A program made the position numbers and the translations under genes. This document shows, piece by piece, positions 25,045-33,642 of a stretch of DNA of 64,000 nucleotides. The stretch spans positions 2,976,001 to 3,040,000 of the forward strand of contig NZ_JBIOQR010000001.1 in the NCBI RefSeq assembly GCF_051713825.1, in the 5' to 3' direction. Within the stretch, counting starts at the first letter, position 1. The number at the start of each line of letters is the position of its first letter. This DNA comes from Enterococcus_K sp051713825. Lineage in GTDB: Bacteria; Bacillota; Bacilli; Lactobacillales; Enterococcaceae. Below the pieces are notes generated by a model, which saw nothing but the letters and a program-made list of their open reading frames with translations, was not told the origin of the DNA and searched no databases.

Positions 25045-25964
25045 TGAAAAAAAGAATACGAATTTTTTTGGTCTTTTTAACGAGCCTCACCCTTCTCTCA
25101 GGTTGTTCCCTACCTGGTCTTTCGACAAGCTCAGATAAAGACACTATTGCAATTACAGGTGGTATTACCTCTGAAGCTCAAATCTTGGGTAGTCTAGTTG
25201 CTGGAATGGTTGAACATTACACAGATAAAAAAGCGACAGTAATTAACAATCTAGCGACAACCACCATTAACCATCAAGCCATGATGAATCATGATGCGAG
25301 TATTTCTGCTGCACGTTATACCGGAACTGATTTAACGACTACCCTTGACTTAAAACCTGAAAAGGATCCAAAGGCGGCCTTTTCCATCGTCAAAAAAGAG
25401 TTTGAAAGTCGTTACCAACAGACCTGGTTTAACTCTTATGGTTTTGATAACACGTATGTTTTTCTTGTCAGAAAAGATACGGCTGAGAAGTATCATTTAA
25501 AAAAAGTCAGTGATTTAAAAGAAGTCGCCGATCAACTTGTTGCTGGTGTCGATACCGCCTGGATTACACGTGAGGGCGATGGTTACGATGGCTTTAAAAA
25601 AGCTTATGGCTTTGAGTTTGAGTCGATTTTACCTATGCAAATTGGTTTGGTCTATGATGCCGTTGATGCTGGAAAAATGGATATCGTACTAGGGTATTCA
25701 ACGGATGGTCGAATTGCTAGCTATGATTTAGTCATGCTAGAAGATGATTTGAAATTCTTCCCCCCTTATGATGCCGCTTCTGTGGTGGATGACCAATTAT
25801 TAAATGATACCCCTGGATTAGAAGAAGCAATGAAAAAACTTGAGGGAACGATTGATACAAAAAAAATGCAGGAATTAAACTATGAAGCAGATAACAACTT
25901 AGTTGAACCTTCTGTCGTTGCAAAACGTTTCTTAAAAGAAAATAACTACTTTGAAGGGAAGTGA
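25044..25964 (+). CDS. opuCC: Osmolyte-binding lipoprotein (OpuCC type)
   Basis: A 306-residue extracellular binding protein. A signal peptide ends in the lipobox LLSGC with the lipidated Cys at residue 21; the rest is a type II periplasmic-binding fold of the QAT family (ITGGITSEAQILGSLVAGMVEHY near 36). It delivers the osmolyte to the two permeases. Its start codon overlaps the opuCB stop, which indicates coupled translation. Confidence 0.92.
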   Translation: MKKRIRIFLVFLTSLTLLSGCSLPGLSTSSDKDTIAITGGITSEAQILGSLVAGMVEHYTDKKATVINNLATTTINHQAMMNHDASISAARYTGTDLTTTLDLKPEKDPKAAFSIVKKEFESRYQQTWFNSYGFDNTYVFLVRKDTAEKYHLKKVSDLKEVADQLVAGVDTAWITREGDGYDGFKKAYGFEFESILPMQIGLVYDAVDAGKMDIVLGYSTDGRIASYDLVMLEDDLKFFPPYDAASVVDDQLLNDTPGLEEAMKKLEGTIDTKKMQELNYEADNNLVEPSVVAKRFLKENNYFEGK

Positions 25965-25968
25965 AGAA

Positions 25969-26631
25969 ATGGATAAGATGAACGTCTTTCAACAATTTAT
26001 TTATTATTTCCAAGAAAACGGCGCCTATGTCTTTTCACAATTTCTCCGCCACTTTCTTATCTCTATTTACGGAGTCATTTTTGCCGCTATCGTGGCCATT
26101 CCTATTGGGATTGCCATTTCTAAAAAAAGAAAGTTAGCTAACTGGATTATTCGACTGGCGAACATCATTCAGACAGTTCCTTCTCTAGCAATGATTTCGA
26201 TTCTGATGATTGGTTTAGGCTTAGGCCCCACTGTCGTAATTGTCACAGTCTTCCTCTACTCTTTATTGCCTATCATAAAGAATACCTATACAGGCATGAT
26301 TCAAGTGGATCGAAATATTCTCGATGTCGGAAAAGGAATGGGCATGACTGCTTGGCAACGTCTCTATATGGTTGAGCTGCCACTTTCTGTTTCAGTCATT
26401 ATGGCTGGAATTCGAAATGCGTTAGTCGTAGCCATTGGGATTACTGCAATTGGTGCCTTCGTAGGTGCTGGTGGTTTAGGAGATATCATTATTCGAGGAA
26501 CTAACGCCACCTCAGGAACTTCGATTATTCTTGCTGGAGCACTTCCTACCGCTTTAATGGCTATCATTACAGACTGGGTATTAGGAATCATCGAACGTAA
26601 ATTAGATCCAGTAAGTAAACACACAGCCTAA
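25969..26631 (+). CDS. opuCD: Osmolyte ABC transporter permease (OpuCD type)
   Basis: A 220-residue membrane permease, paralogous to OpuCB: NIIQTVPSLAMISILMIGLGL near 58 and GMGMTAWQRLYMVELPLSVSVIMAGIR near 120. I start at the ATG at 25969; a TTG reading at 25951 would overlap opuCC and lacks a ribosome site. It ends the operon before a clear terminator. Confidence 0.9.
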   Translation: MDKMNVFQQFIYYFQENGAYVFSQFLRHFLISIYGVIFAAIVAIPIGIAISKKRKLANWIIRLANIIQTVPSLAMISILMIGLGLGPTVVIVTVFLYSLLPIIKNTYTGMIQVDRNILDVGKGMGMTAWQRLYMVELPLSVSVIMAGIRNALVVAIGITAIGAFVGAGGLGDIIIRGTNATSGTSIILAGALPTALMAIITDWVLGIIERKLDPVSKHTA

Positions 26632-26649
26632 GAGATACCTTAACGAATT

Positions 26650-26691
26650 TAAAAAGGTGCAATCCCAAAAATTGGGCATTGCACCTTTTTA
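26650..26691 (+). terminator. Terminator of the opuC operon
   Basis: AAAAAGGTGCAAT with ATTGCACCTTTTT, inner CCCAA/TTGGG pair and a T run. Symmetric enough to serve hicB from the other strand as well. Confidence 0.85.
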
Positions 26692-26709
26692 TTCTATTCC
26701 GACCTATAC

Positions 26710-27090
26710 CTACGAAAGATGTAGTTTCTCCATCAAAGCCCGTGTCAAAACCTCCGAATAATTGATTCCTGCTTTATCTGCTCTTTTAGAAATCCATTCG
26801 GGAACTGTCACATTTTTTCGAATTGCTTTGTTGCCCTTAATATAAGGGGCTGCGTCTGCTTGAACCATACTAATAAAGCCTTGATCTACCGTTAACGAAT
26901 GAATATCGCTAGGAGTCGGTAGCTCGAGCCCTTCATCAATGTAGTAGGCCACCATACTAGACAAAAATACACTTGCTTCACTCATCACATCTTCTAAGGT
27001 CTCTCCCTCAGCTGCTCCTTGAAACTCCGGAAATTCAATCCAATACCCATCGTCTTCCTCATGAAAAATTGCTGGATAGGTCTTAATCAT
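26710..27090 (-). CDS. hicB: HicB-type antitoxin
   Basis: A 126-residue protein. The ATG at 27090 has AGGAG eight bases upstream; a GTG at 27099 is less likely. The N-terminal part KTYPAIFHEEDDGYWIEFPEFQGAAEGETLEDVM is the HicB RNase-H-like fold that masks the toxin. The C-terminal part (about 88-126, KNVTVPEWISKRADKAGINYSEVLTRAL) is a ribbon-helix-helix-like DNA-binding tail for autoregulation. It follows hicA by 31 bases, the toxin-first order usual for this system. Confidence 0.88.
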   Translation of the reverse strand: MIKTYPAIFHEEDDGYWIEFPEFQGAAEGETLEDVMSEASVFLSSMVAYYIDEGLELPTPSDIHSLTVDQGFISMVQADAAPYIKGNKAIRKNVTVPEWISKRADKAGINYSEVLTRALMEKLHLS

Positions 27091-27121
27091 ACTTCTCACT
27101 CCTCATAAAGTTAAGCTACTA

Positions 27122-27310
27122 TCATTTTATGCCAAGCCCTCTCAATATCATTTGTTCTGTTCCTTTTTTTAAATCTCTATTCCCGTGTACAGGGATTGAA
27201 ACCGGCTCATGGCCGACCTTAAACATAATATGGTGACTACCATTTCTACGGACTTCTCTCCAACCGGAACGTTTAGCAAGACGAACCATCTCTTTTCCAG
27301 TAAGCGACAT
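27122..27310 (-). CDS. hicA: HicA-type mRNA interferase toxin
   Basis: A 62-residue protein with a double-stranded-RNA-binding-like fold. The ATG at 27310 has GAGGGAG nine bases upstream. LTGKEMVRLAKRSGWREVRRNGSHHIMFK includes the catalytic His of the GSHHIM motif; PVSIPVHGNRDLKKGTEQMILRGLGI completes the family pattern. HicA cleaves mRNA without the ribosome when HicB is degraded. A palindromic operator overlaps the -10 box. Confidence 0.9.
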   Translation of the reverse strand: MSLTGKEMVRLAKRSGWREVRRNGSHHIMFKVGHEPVSIPVHGNRDLKKGTEQMILRGLGIK

Positions 27311-27334
27311 TTCACTTAACTCCCTCACATTTCT

Positions 27335-27362
27335 ATTATACGCACAATGCGTATTAAAGCAA
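27335..27362 (-). promoter_or_regulatory. hicAB promoter and palindromic operator
   Basis: Minus strand: TTGCTT (27357-27362), 16 bases and TATAAT (27335-27340). The perfect inverted repeat ATACGCA-N3-TGCGTAT at 27338-27354 covers the -10 box and spacer, as expected for binding by HicB with or without HicA. Confidence 0.7.
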
Positions 27363-27471
27363 CAACTAATGCTCTCACTCGAAAGACAAAAAATTGCTTC
27401 TCTAGTTTATTTACGCATTTGATAGGAGTTGACCTTTTCTTAACTGAATGACGAATAATTTTTTTTGCAAA

Positions 27472-27516
27472 AAAGCTATGAGTAAATGCTGTTTACATTC
27501 ACTCATAGCTCCAATT
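27472..27516 (-). terminator. Terminator of kimA
   Basis: AGCTATGAGT (27474-27483) with ACTCATAGCT (27501-27510), inner AAATG/CATTC-like pairing, followed by six T on the minus strand. Confidence 0.85.
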
Positions 27517-27560
27517 TATAAATCTCGTTTGTCTGTTTCTTTTCTTCAAACAGCTTCTTC

Positions 27561-29384
27561 TTATTTTTTCAAATGATAACTGTAGGTGCCAACGACAATG
27601 TTTTGGCGCCATGATAACCGTAGTCTTAGACGAAGACTTGTTTGGTTGTGCAGAATATTTTGCCAACGATGATTTGGCACAAATTGTGGAATTAAGACCG
27701 TTGTTGTATAGTTGTGCTTCATAGCATTTTTGCTGACTAGGTCAACGTAACGAATGATTGGTGTTTCGATAGAACGATACGATGAGTGAACCACCGAAAA
27801 ACGAACATCCGGAAAATTCTCGCGAAACTCAGCTTCGATTTCTTTTTCTTTCTTCACATCTTCATCTAAAGAAACGTGCATCGCCACCACATAGTCCCCG
27901 ATTGAACGAGCATAGTTTAAAGCACCAACATTGGCCCGAGTCACATTTCCGACCAAAACAAGCACTGTATTTCCATCAAATTCGTGTGCCTTTGCTTTTT
28001 CTTCTAGGCGAAGCTGTTCGGCCACTTTCTTATAGTGATCATGAATTTTATAAAAGATAAATAATAAGATAGGCATGATAATAAAGAATGGCCAAATATC
28101 TTGCAAACGGTACATAAATAAAATCAAAATGATACTAAACGAAATAGCGGCCCCAACAATATTGGCCAATGATTTACGTAGCCATTTTTTTCCTACGCGA
28201 CGCCAATGAATCACCATTCCTGTTTGAGATAACGCAAACGGAATAAATACACCAATTGAATAAAGAGGGATCAAACGTTCTGTCGAACCATGGAAAATAA
28301 ACAATAGAATAATTGAGCCTGCTGCCAAGGTCATAATCCCATTTGAATAGCCTAATCGATCCCCACGGTCTTGATACATATGAGGCATAAATTTATCCTT
28401 AGACAGATTAAAAGCTAAGACAGGAAATGCTGAGAATCCAGTATTAGCTGCGACTGCTAAAATTAATGCAGTTGAAAATTGTAAGACATAATACATAAAA
28501 CCAGAACCAAAAACCGCTTTACCGATTTGAGCTAAGACAGTCACTTCTGTTTCAGGAACAATCCCATACCAATAGTTAATAAACGTAATTCCGACAAAAA
28601 AGAAACCTAAAATAGAAGCCATCATCGCTAAAGTTCCTGCAGCATTTTTGGCACGTGGTTTCTTAAAGAAAGGCACTGCATTACTTATTGCTTCTACCCC
28701 TGTCAATGAAGAAGACCCCGATGAAAAGGCTCGTAATATCAGCGCAATGGAAATTCCTGGAACCACCGTTCCAGGGATAGCAGTCGCATGTAATGGAACT
28801 GCACCGGTGAGAATATTAAATAAACCAATAAAAATTAAAATTGTTATAATTCCAATAAATAGATATACTGGGAAAACTAAAAACCCTGCCGACTCTCTTA
28901 ATCCTCTTAGATTTAACATCATGATTAAGAGAACAATCATCACCGAAATAGCTACTTGATGATTATACAATGCCGGAATAGCGGAAGTAATCGCTTCTGC
29001 ACCAGCCGAGACAGATACGGCTACCGTTAGCATGTAGTCAATTAATAAAGAACCACCAGAAATCAGTCCTGCATTCTTCCCTAAGTTTTCGCTACTAACA
29101 ACGTAAGCTCCACCGCCATGAGGATACGCATGAATAATTTGGCGATAAGATAATGTTAATGAAACTAATAAGACAATTACGACAGCTGCAATCGGTAATG
29201 AATACCAAATCGCGGCACTGGATAAAGCTACTAAGACAACTACGATCTGTTCTGTCCCGTAAGCAATAGAAGATAATGCATCGGAAGACAACAAGGCCAA
29301 AGCCGAAAATCGACTCAGCTTTTGCTCATCATTCTCGGCAGACTTCAATGGTTTTCCTACCAACAATCTTTTTAAATAATCCAC
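27561..29384 (-). CDS. kimA: High-affinity potassium importer KimA
   Basis: A 607-residue APC-superfamily protein, the same length as Bacillus subtilis KimA (YdaO) and close to it along its whole length. GKPLKSAENDEQKLSRFSAL opens the protein; LSSDALSSIAYGTEQ (about 32-46), SYRQIIHAYPHGGGAYVVS (about 79-97) and AFSSGSSSLTGVEAISNA (about 226-243) are hallmark ion-path segments. About twelve membrane helices are followed by a cytoplasmic domain (from about 470) that in KimA is the c-di-AMP inhibition site. It imports K+ with protons. The start codon is GTG. No c-di-AMP riboswitch precedes it. Confidence 0.88.
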   Translation of the reverse strand: MDYLKRLLVGKPLKSAENDEQKLSRFSALALLSSDALSSIAYGTEQIVVVLVALSSAAIWYSLPIAAVVIVLLVSLTLSYRQIIHAYPHGGGAYVVSSENLGKNAGLISGGSLLIDYMLTVAVSVSAGAEAITSAIPALYNHQVAISVMIVLLIMMLNLRGLRESAGFLVFPVYLFIGIITILIFIGLFNILTGAVPLHATAIPGTVVPGISIALILRAFSSGSSSLTGVEAISNAVPFFKKPRAKNAAGTLAMMASILGFFFVGITFINYWYGIVPETEVTVLAQIGKAVFGSGFMYYVLQFSTALILAVAANTGFSAFPVLAFNLSKDKFMPHMYQDRGDRLGYSNGIMTLAAGSIILLFIFHGSTERLIPLYSIGVFIPFALSQTGMVIHWRRVGKKWLRKSLANIVGAAISFSIILILFMYRLQDIWPFFIIMPILLFIFYKIHDHYKKVAEQLRLEEKAKAHEFDGNTVLVLVGNVTRANVGALNYARSIGDYVVAMHVSLDEDVKKEKEIEAEFRENFPDVRFSVVHSSYRSIETPIIRYVDLVSKNAMKHNYTTTVLIPQFVPNHRWQNILHNQTSLRLRLRLSWRQNIVVGTYSYHLKK

Positions 29385-29418
29385 TTTCCAACATCCTTCC
29401 TTCTATCCCGTTTACTTT

Positions 29419-29481
29419 ATTGTACCTAAAATAAACAGATAAACAAAACAGTATGCTACGCTCACTTACCCATAAAGTCAA
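29419..29481 (-). promoter_or_regulatory. Candidate promoters of kimA
   Basis: Two minus-strand candidates: TTGACT (29476-29481), 17 bases, TAGCAT (29453-29458); and TTGTTT (29441-29446), 16 bases, TACAAT (29419-29424). Both leave a leader below 70 bases. The rest of 29385-29703 is AT-rich and holds the fbp promoter region, with nothing else visible. Confidence 0.5.
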
Positions 29482-29703
29482 TGAAAATTCCAATAATTTT
29501 TCATAAGAAGACACTGAGCAAATTGGCCGATTCTATTTTAGTTTCTCATTTAACAATCGACATTAATTAATAACGTTTGTAATAATAAAGTTCCTACTAT
29601 TGAAGATTCAATATTCAATCTATACCTAACGACGAATAACCCTATTAAAATACCAATAACTGTGATATTGTATAACTAGACCAATTTTACAGGAGAAGAG
29701 CTT

Positions 29704-31638
29704 ATGGATCAAAAAAGATATTTTGACTTATTGGCAAAAGAATTTGAAAACAGCGGAGAGATTATTACTGAGTTAATAAATTTGGAAGCCATCTTAAATT
29801 TACCAAAAGGAACCGAGCTTTACCTTAGCGATATTCATGGAGAATACCCTGCTTTTGATCACATTTTACGAACAGGGGCAGGAAATTTACGTGAGAAAAT
29901 TAGCGAATGCTTTGGTGATCAATTATCAGAAACTGAAAAAGATAAATTTTCTCTACTTGTGGCTTATCCTAGAGAAATCCTGAAAGACTCTTCCTTTTTT
30001 TCAGAGAAAACTCACAGATGGTTTGAAAAAACGATTTTACAGCTTATCCAACTACTGACTTATGCGGCCTCAAAATATACTCGTTCCAAAGTTCGAAAGG
30101 CCCTTCCAAAAAATTACACCTACATTGTAGAAGAACTTCTTTATACCGATATTTCACTAAACGAAAAAGAGGTCTACTATCAAGAGATTCTCACTCGTCT
30201 GATTGAATTGGGGGAAGCTCCCTCATTTATTATCGAGGTTTCAACAAGCATTCAACAATTGGTTCTTGACCATTTACATGTTGTCGGAGATATTTTTGAC
30301 CGAGGTCCAAATGCAGACAAAATTATGACGCGTTTGATGACTTATCATTCATTAGACATTCAATGGGGAAATCACGATATTTTATGGCTAGGGGCCTATG
30401 CAGGATCAGAGGCTTGTTTGTTGACACTGCTGCGAATTGCCGCACGCTACAATTATCTCTATGAACTCGAAAGTGCCTATTCCTTAAACTTACGTCCCCT
30501 TTTTCTCTTTGCTGAAGACACCTATCAGGAAAATGATGGTTTCTCACCCAAAGAGCGTAAGGGCGGTAAACCCTTCCAACCTGAAAGCGATGAGCGCTTA
30601 GAGAAAGTCCATCAAGCGCTAGCGATTATTCAATTCAAGCTAGAAGGGCAAATTATCCTGAGACGACCCTCGTTTCAGATGGAGGATCGTTTGTTTTTAG
30701 ACAAAATTGATTTAAAAACGAATCAGCTACAAGTGGGCGAACAAACCTATCCGCTTAATCATTCTTGCTTCCAGACACTTTCAAAAGAGCAACCGTATAA
30801 ATTGTCTGATGAAGAACAATATGTCGTGAAAAGTCTGATGCACTCGTTTCAGCATTCTGAAAAATTACAACGACATATGAGATTCCTGTTAGCGAAGGGA
30901 AGCATGTATCTCGTCTACAATAACCACCTTTTGTTCCATGGTTGCATTCCATTAAATGAAGAGGGTCGGTTCATGGAATTGAACATCGATGGTGTCTTTT
31001 ACTTTGGAAAATCTTTACTTGAACAATTTGAAAAAAGAATTCGCCAAAGTTGTCTACAGCCGACTGTCCATGATGATTTGGCGACGGATTTAATTTGGTA
31101 CAGTTGGGTGGGTAAGGCTTCTCCACTGTTTGGTCGTAGTGCGATGACCACTTTTGAGCGTTACTTTATTGACGATAAACAGACGCACAAGGAGCACAAC
31201 AATCCATATTATCGTTTGCGAAATACGGAAAAAACTTGTCAGATGATTCTGACTCATTTCGGTTTGGAACATGAGCAGTCGAAAATAATTAACGGGCACA
31301 CACCAGTCAAAGTGACAAAAGGTGAATCTCCAATTAAAGCCTCTGGTAAGCTATTTGTGATTGATGGTGGGCTCTCAAAGGCCTATCAAGAAACGACTGG
31401 AATTGCGGGCTATTCATTACTCAATAATTCCTATGGGTTCCAAATTGTGACGCATCAGCCTTTCCACTCGATTCCAAAGTTGTTGGACGAGCAACGCGAT
31501 CCTACTTATTTGAAAAAGGTAATTGATACCCAAGTCAAACGAACGTTAATAAAAGAAACAACTATCGGAGCAAGTATCCAAGAGCAATGCCAAGTCCTAA
31601 CCGAACTACTGGCTTACCTAAAAGAAAAAAATCGTTAG
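29704..31638 (+). CDS. fbp: Fructose-1,6-bisphosphatase, class III
   Basis: A 644-residue metal-dependent phosphatase of gluconeogenesis, the class III type restricted to Firmicutes. LYLSDIHGEYPAFDHIL (about 40-56), VVGDIFDRGPNADKIM (about 195-210) and IQWGNHDILWLGA (about 219-231) are the metallophosphoesterase motifs; INGHTPVKVTKGESPIKA near 530 and FVIDGGLSKAYQ complete them. Length is normal. AGGAGAAGAGCTT precedes the ATG. It is a single-gene unit closed by a strong terminator. Confidence 0.96.
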   Translation: MDQKRYFDLLAKEFENSGEIITELINLEAILNLPKGTELYLSDIHGEYPAFDHILRTGAGNLREKISECFGDQLSETEKDKFSLLVAYPREILKDSSFFSEKTHRWFEKTILQLIQLLTYAASKYTRSKVRKALPKNYTYIVEELLYTDISLNEKEVYYQEILTRLIELGEAPSFIIEVSTSIQQLVLDHLHVVGDIFDRGPNADKIMTRLMTYHSLDIQWGNHDILWLGAYAGSEACLLTLLRIAARYNYLYELESAYSLNLRPLFLFAEDTYQENDGFSPKERKGGKPFQPESDERLEKVHQALAIIQFKLEGQIILRRPSFQMEDRLFLDKIDLKTNQLQVGEQTYPLNHSCFQTLSKEQPYKLSDEEQYVVKSLMHSFQHSEKLQRHMRFLLAKGSMYLVYNNHLLFHGCIPLNEEGRFMELNIDGVFYFGKSLLEQFEKRIRQSCLQPTVHDDLATDLIWYSWVGKASPLFGRSAMTTFERYFIDDKQTHKEHNNPYYRLRNTEKTCQMILTHFGLEHEQSKIINGHTPVKVTKGESPIKASGKLFVIDGGLSKAYQETTGIAGYSLLNNSYGFQIVTHQPFHSIPKLLDEQRDPTYLKKVIDTQVKRTLIKETTIGASIQEQCQVLTELLAYLKEKNR

Positions 31639-31702
31639 TTAACTCCATGCCCTGGGCTTGTTAGCTAGGGATGAAGGATCTCCAAAGTCAACGTTGTACA
31701 AC

Positions 31703-31755
31703 AAAAAACGAGCAGTGAGTTTAGCTTTATCATAAACTCACTGCTCGTTTCTATT
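31703..31755. terminator. Bidirectional terminator between fbp and the MutS-like gene
   Basis: AAACGAGCAGTGAGTTTA pairs perfectly with TAAACTCACTGCTCGTTT around a nine-base loop, with A- and T-rich flanks. Confidence 0.85.
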
Positions 31756-31818
31756 ATTATGGCTTCACTCACCCATGAAATTTCTTACTACTTGAGGCTA
31801 TCCTCTAAAAAAGAGCGA

Positions 31819-33474
31819 CTACTTTAAGACCGGCCACTGTCTAGTCGTATCAAATGCCTCTGCTTCCTCTTTTGCGCGTTCAACAACTTTTTCAGGGTAA
31901 TTCATCACTTCTAACAAACGAATCGCATTACGGGTCTTAGAGGGTCCCTGACGAAGTTTGTAGTCAAAGGTAATTCCTTGTTCTTTAGTTACCTGCTCCT
32001 CAAAGTGAACATTCTTACAACGGTGTTTTAGGATCTCTGTTAACTCGATATCATGTGTTGCTACAAATGCTAAAGAAGGATAGCCAGTTAACCAATCCAC
32101 CACACTTGCTGAAGCAGAAATCCTCTCAATGGTATTGGTTCCTTTCAAAATTTCATCAACAAAACAATAACATCTCTGATTCGTTGCTGCCTTATCCAGA
32201 ACCCGTTTGATTGATTTAATTTCAGCTACAAAATAACTGTCCCCTTCAAATAGATCATCTTCAATAGCCATCGAAGTCAACACGTGGCCTTCTTGTAAGG
32301 TAAAACTTTCTGCGACTGCAGTTTGAATCGTCTGAGCCAAAATACAACTGATTGCGACACTTTTTACATAGGTTGATTTGCCAGACGCATTAGAGCCGGT
32401 TACCAATGTATTTTCTTGCCAATCGACTTCATTCATAACCGCTTGTGTTAATAATGGATGATAAATACCCTCTGAGGTAACCCCACCATTGGAAAAGACA
32501 GGTTGGCAAGTGATTGGCATATAGGTTCTAAAATTTAAAACAGCGGCTGCGACCTCAAATTGCCCCAAAATGTCCCATAACTTTTTGGCCTCTTCCTGAT
32601 TTTTCTCAAGATGACCTAGTACATAGTGATAAGAAATAAACGGCAACATAAACATAATGTTGATATACTCAAAAAACATCTCTGCCTCACTATTTCCTTT
32701 GACACGAAACGCAAAACCAAATTTTGGAATACTTTTCAAAGTCGATAAATGTCCCTTCAACTCTTGACTTAATGGATTAGGGAGTTTAGCGATGGCATTA
32801 GCCGTCGAGATCGTTTGAACCAAATAACTCATACTGTTAAGTTCTGTATCAAGGGTTTGTTTTTTGATAAGATAATAGACCGTATTAAAACAAATCGCTC
32901 CAATAGTCAAAAGAATTCCTGTCGCTGGTTGAACAAAAATCAGACCCACACCAACAAGTGGCAACAATCCTAAACAGATATAAATCCAAGGATTGGCGAT
33001 TGTTTTGGACTTGGCATCCGAAAGATACTGCTTCACAAAATTATTATCCTTTTTTCCCAACCGCGCAAAATGAAACTGAATCTCTTCTCTGATTTTTGGC
33101 TGTTCCTCGTAAAACTGAATCAGTTTCTCCAGCGTTTGATTTTCTTTTTGATCAAAATTATAATTTCTAAGCCGTTGATAAAGGGCTTCTGAACCCGTGC
33201 TCGAATAGGTTGAGTTCAATAACTCAAAAACAGCAAACATATCTAAGTCATACCAAGTAATATCATCAATCTCACTATCAAATTGTTGATAACCTTTTGC
33301 CGACTGCCAAGCGTCTTTCAGACTCTTTTCCTTATCAAAGCGTGGCTGACGTGGTTGTCTACCCCACTTTTGTTGAACTAATTTGCGTAGTTTTATTCGA
33401 TTAGAAATCTCCATCCCAATCACTACTACAATTACAAACACAATTAAAAGAATAATAAAAGACTTTGTTGTCAT
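31819..33474 (-). CDS. Membrane-anchored MutS-family ATPase
   Basis: A 551-residue protein with the MutS C-terminal ATPase on a membrane-anchored body. Residues about 5-24 are a transmembrane helix, and a second hydrophobic pair lies at about 168-210. From about 350 the MutS ATPase follows: Walker A TGSNASGKSTYVKSVA, the AMPxEDDLFEGDSYF-like MAIEDDLFEGDSYFVAE, Walker B CYCFVDEILKGTNTIER and FVATHDIEL. The N-terminal mismatch-recognition domain of MutS1 is absent, so it is unlikely to act in mismatch repair. Its role is unknown. Single-gene unit on the minus strand. Confidence 0.82.
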   Translation of the reverse strand: MTTKSFIILLIVFVIVVVIGMEISNRIKLRKLVQQKWGRQPRQPRFDKEKSLKDAWQSAKGYQQFDSEIDDITWYDLDMFAVFELLNSTYSSTGSEALYQRLRNYNFDQKENQTLEKLIQFYEEQPKIREEIQFHFARLGKKDNNFVKQYLSDAKSKTIANPWIYICLGLLPLVGVGLIFVQPATGILLTIGAICFNTVYYLIKKQTLDTELNSMSYLVQTISTANAIAKLPNPLSQELKGHLSTLKSIPKFGFAFRVKGNSEAEMFFEYINIMFMLPFISYHYVLGHLEKNQEEAKKLWDILGQFEVAAAVLNFRTYMPITCQPVFSNGGVTSEGIYHPLLTQAVMNEVDWQENTLVTGSNASGKSTYVKSVAISCILAQTIQTAVAESFTLQEGHVLTSMAIEDDLFEGDSYFVAEIKSIKRVLDKAATNQRCYCFVDEILKGTNTIERISASASVVDWLTGYPSLAFVATHDIELTEILKHRCKNVHFEEQVTKEQGITFDYKLRQGPSKTRNAIRLLEVMNYPEKVVERAKEEAEAFDTTRQWPVLK

Positions 33475-33598
33475 ATAAGCGCCCTCACGAATTCGTTTTC
33501 TTTTAAGTTTATCACTTCACAAAAAAAAGAAAAAGCACAAATTTAACAACCTCAAACAATTGGCATTTGTTTTTCGATGTTCCAAGAACCAAAAGCTT

Positions 33599-33634
33599 GT
33601 AAAAAACCGATTAGGACCTTATCCCAATCGGCTT
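33599..33634 (-). terminator. Terminator of the YhgE/Pip gene
   Basis: Minus strand: CCGATTGGG with CCTAATCGG, one mismatch, then TTTTTT. Confidence 0.75.
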
Positions 33635-33642
33635 ATTGTAGA

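Noticed and set aside
29385..29703. A c-di-AMP (ydaO-type) riboswitch before kimA
   Set aside because: The leader from either candidate promoter is under 70 bases, too short for the aptamer, and no matching motifs are seen. The same holds before opuCA.
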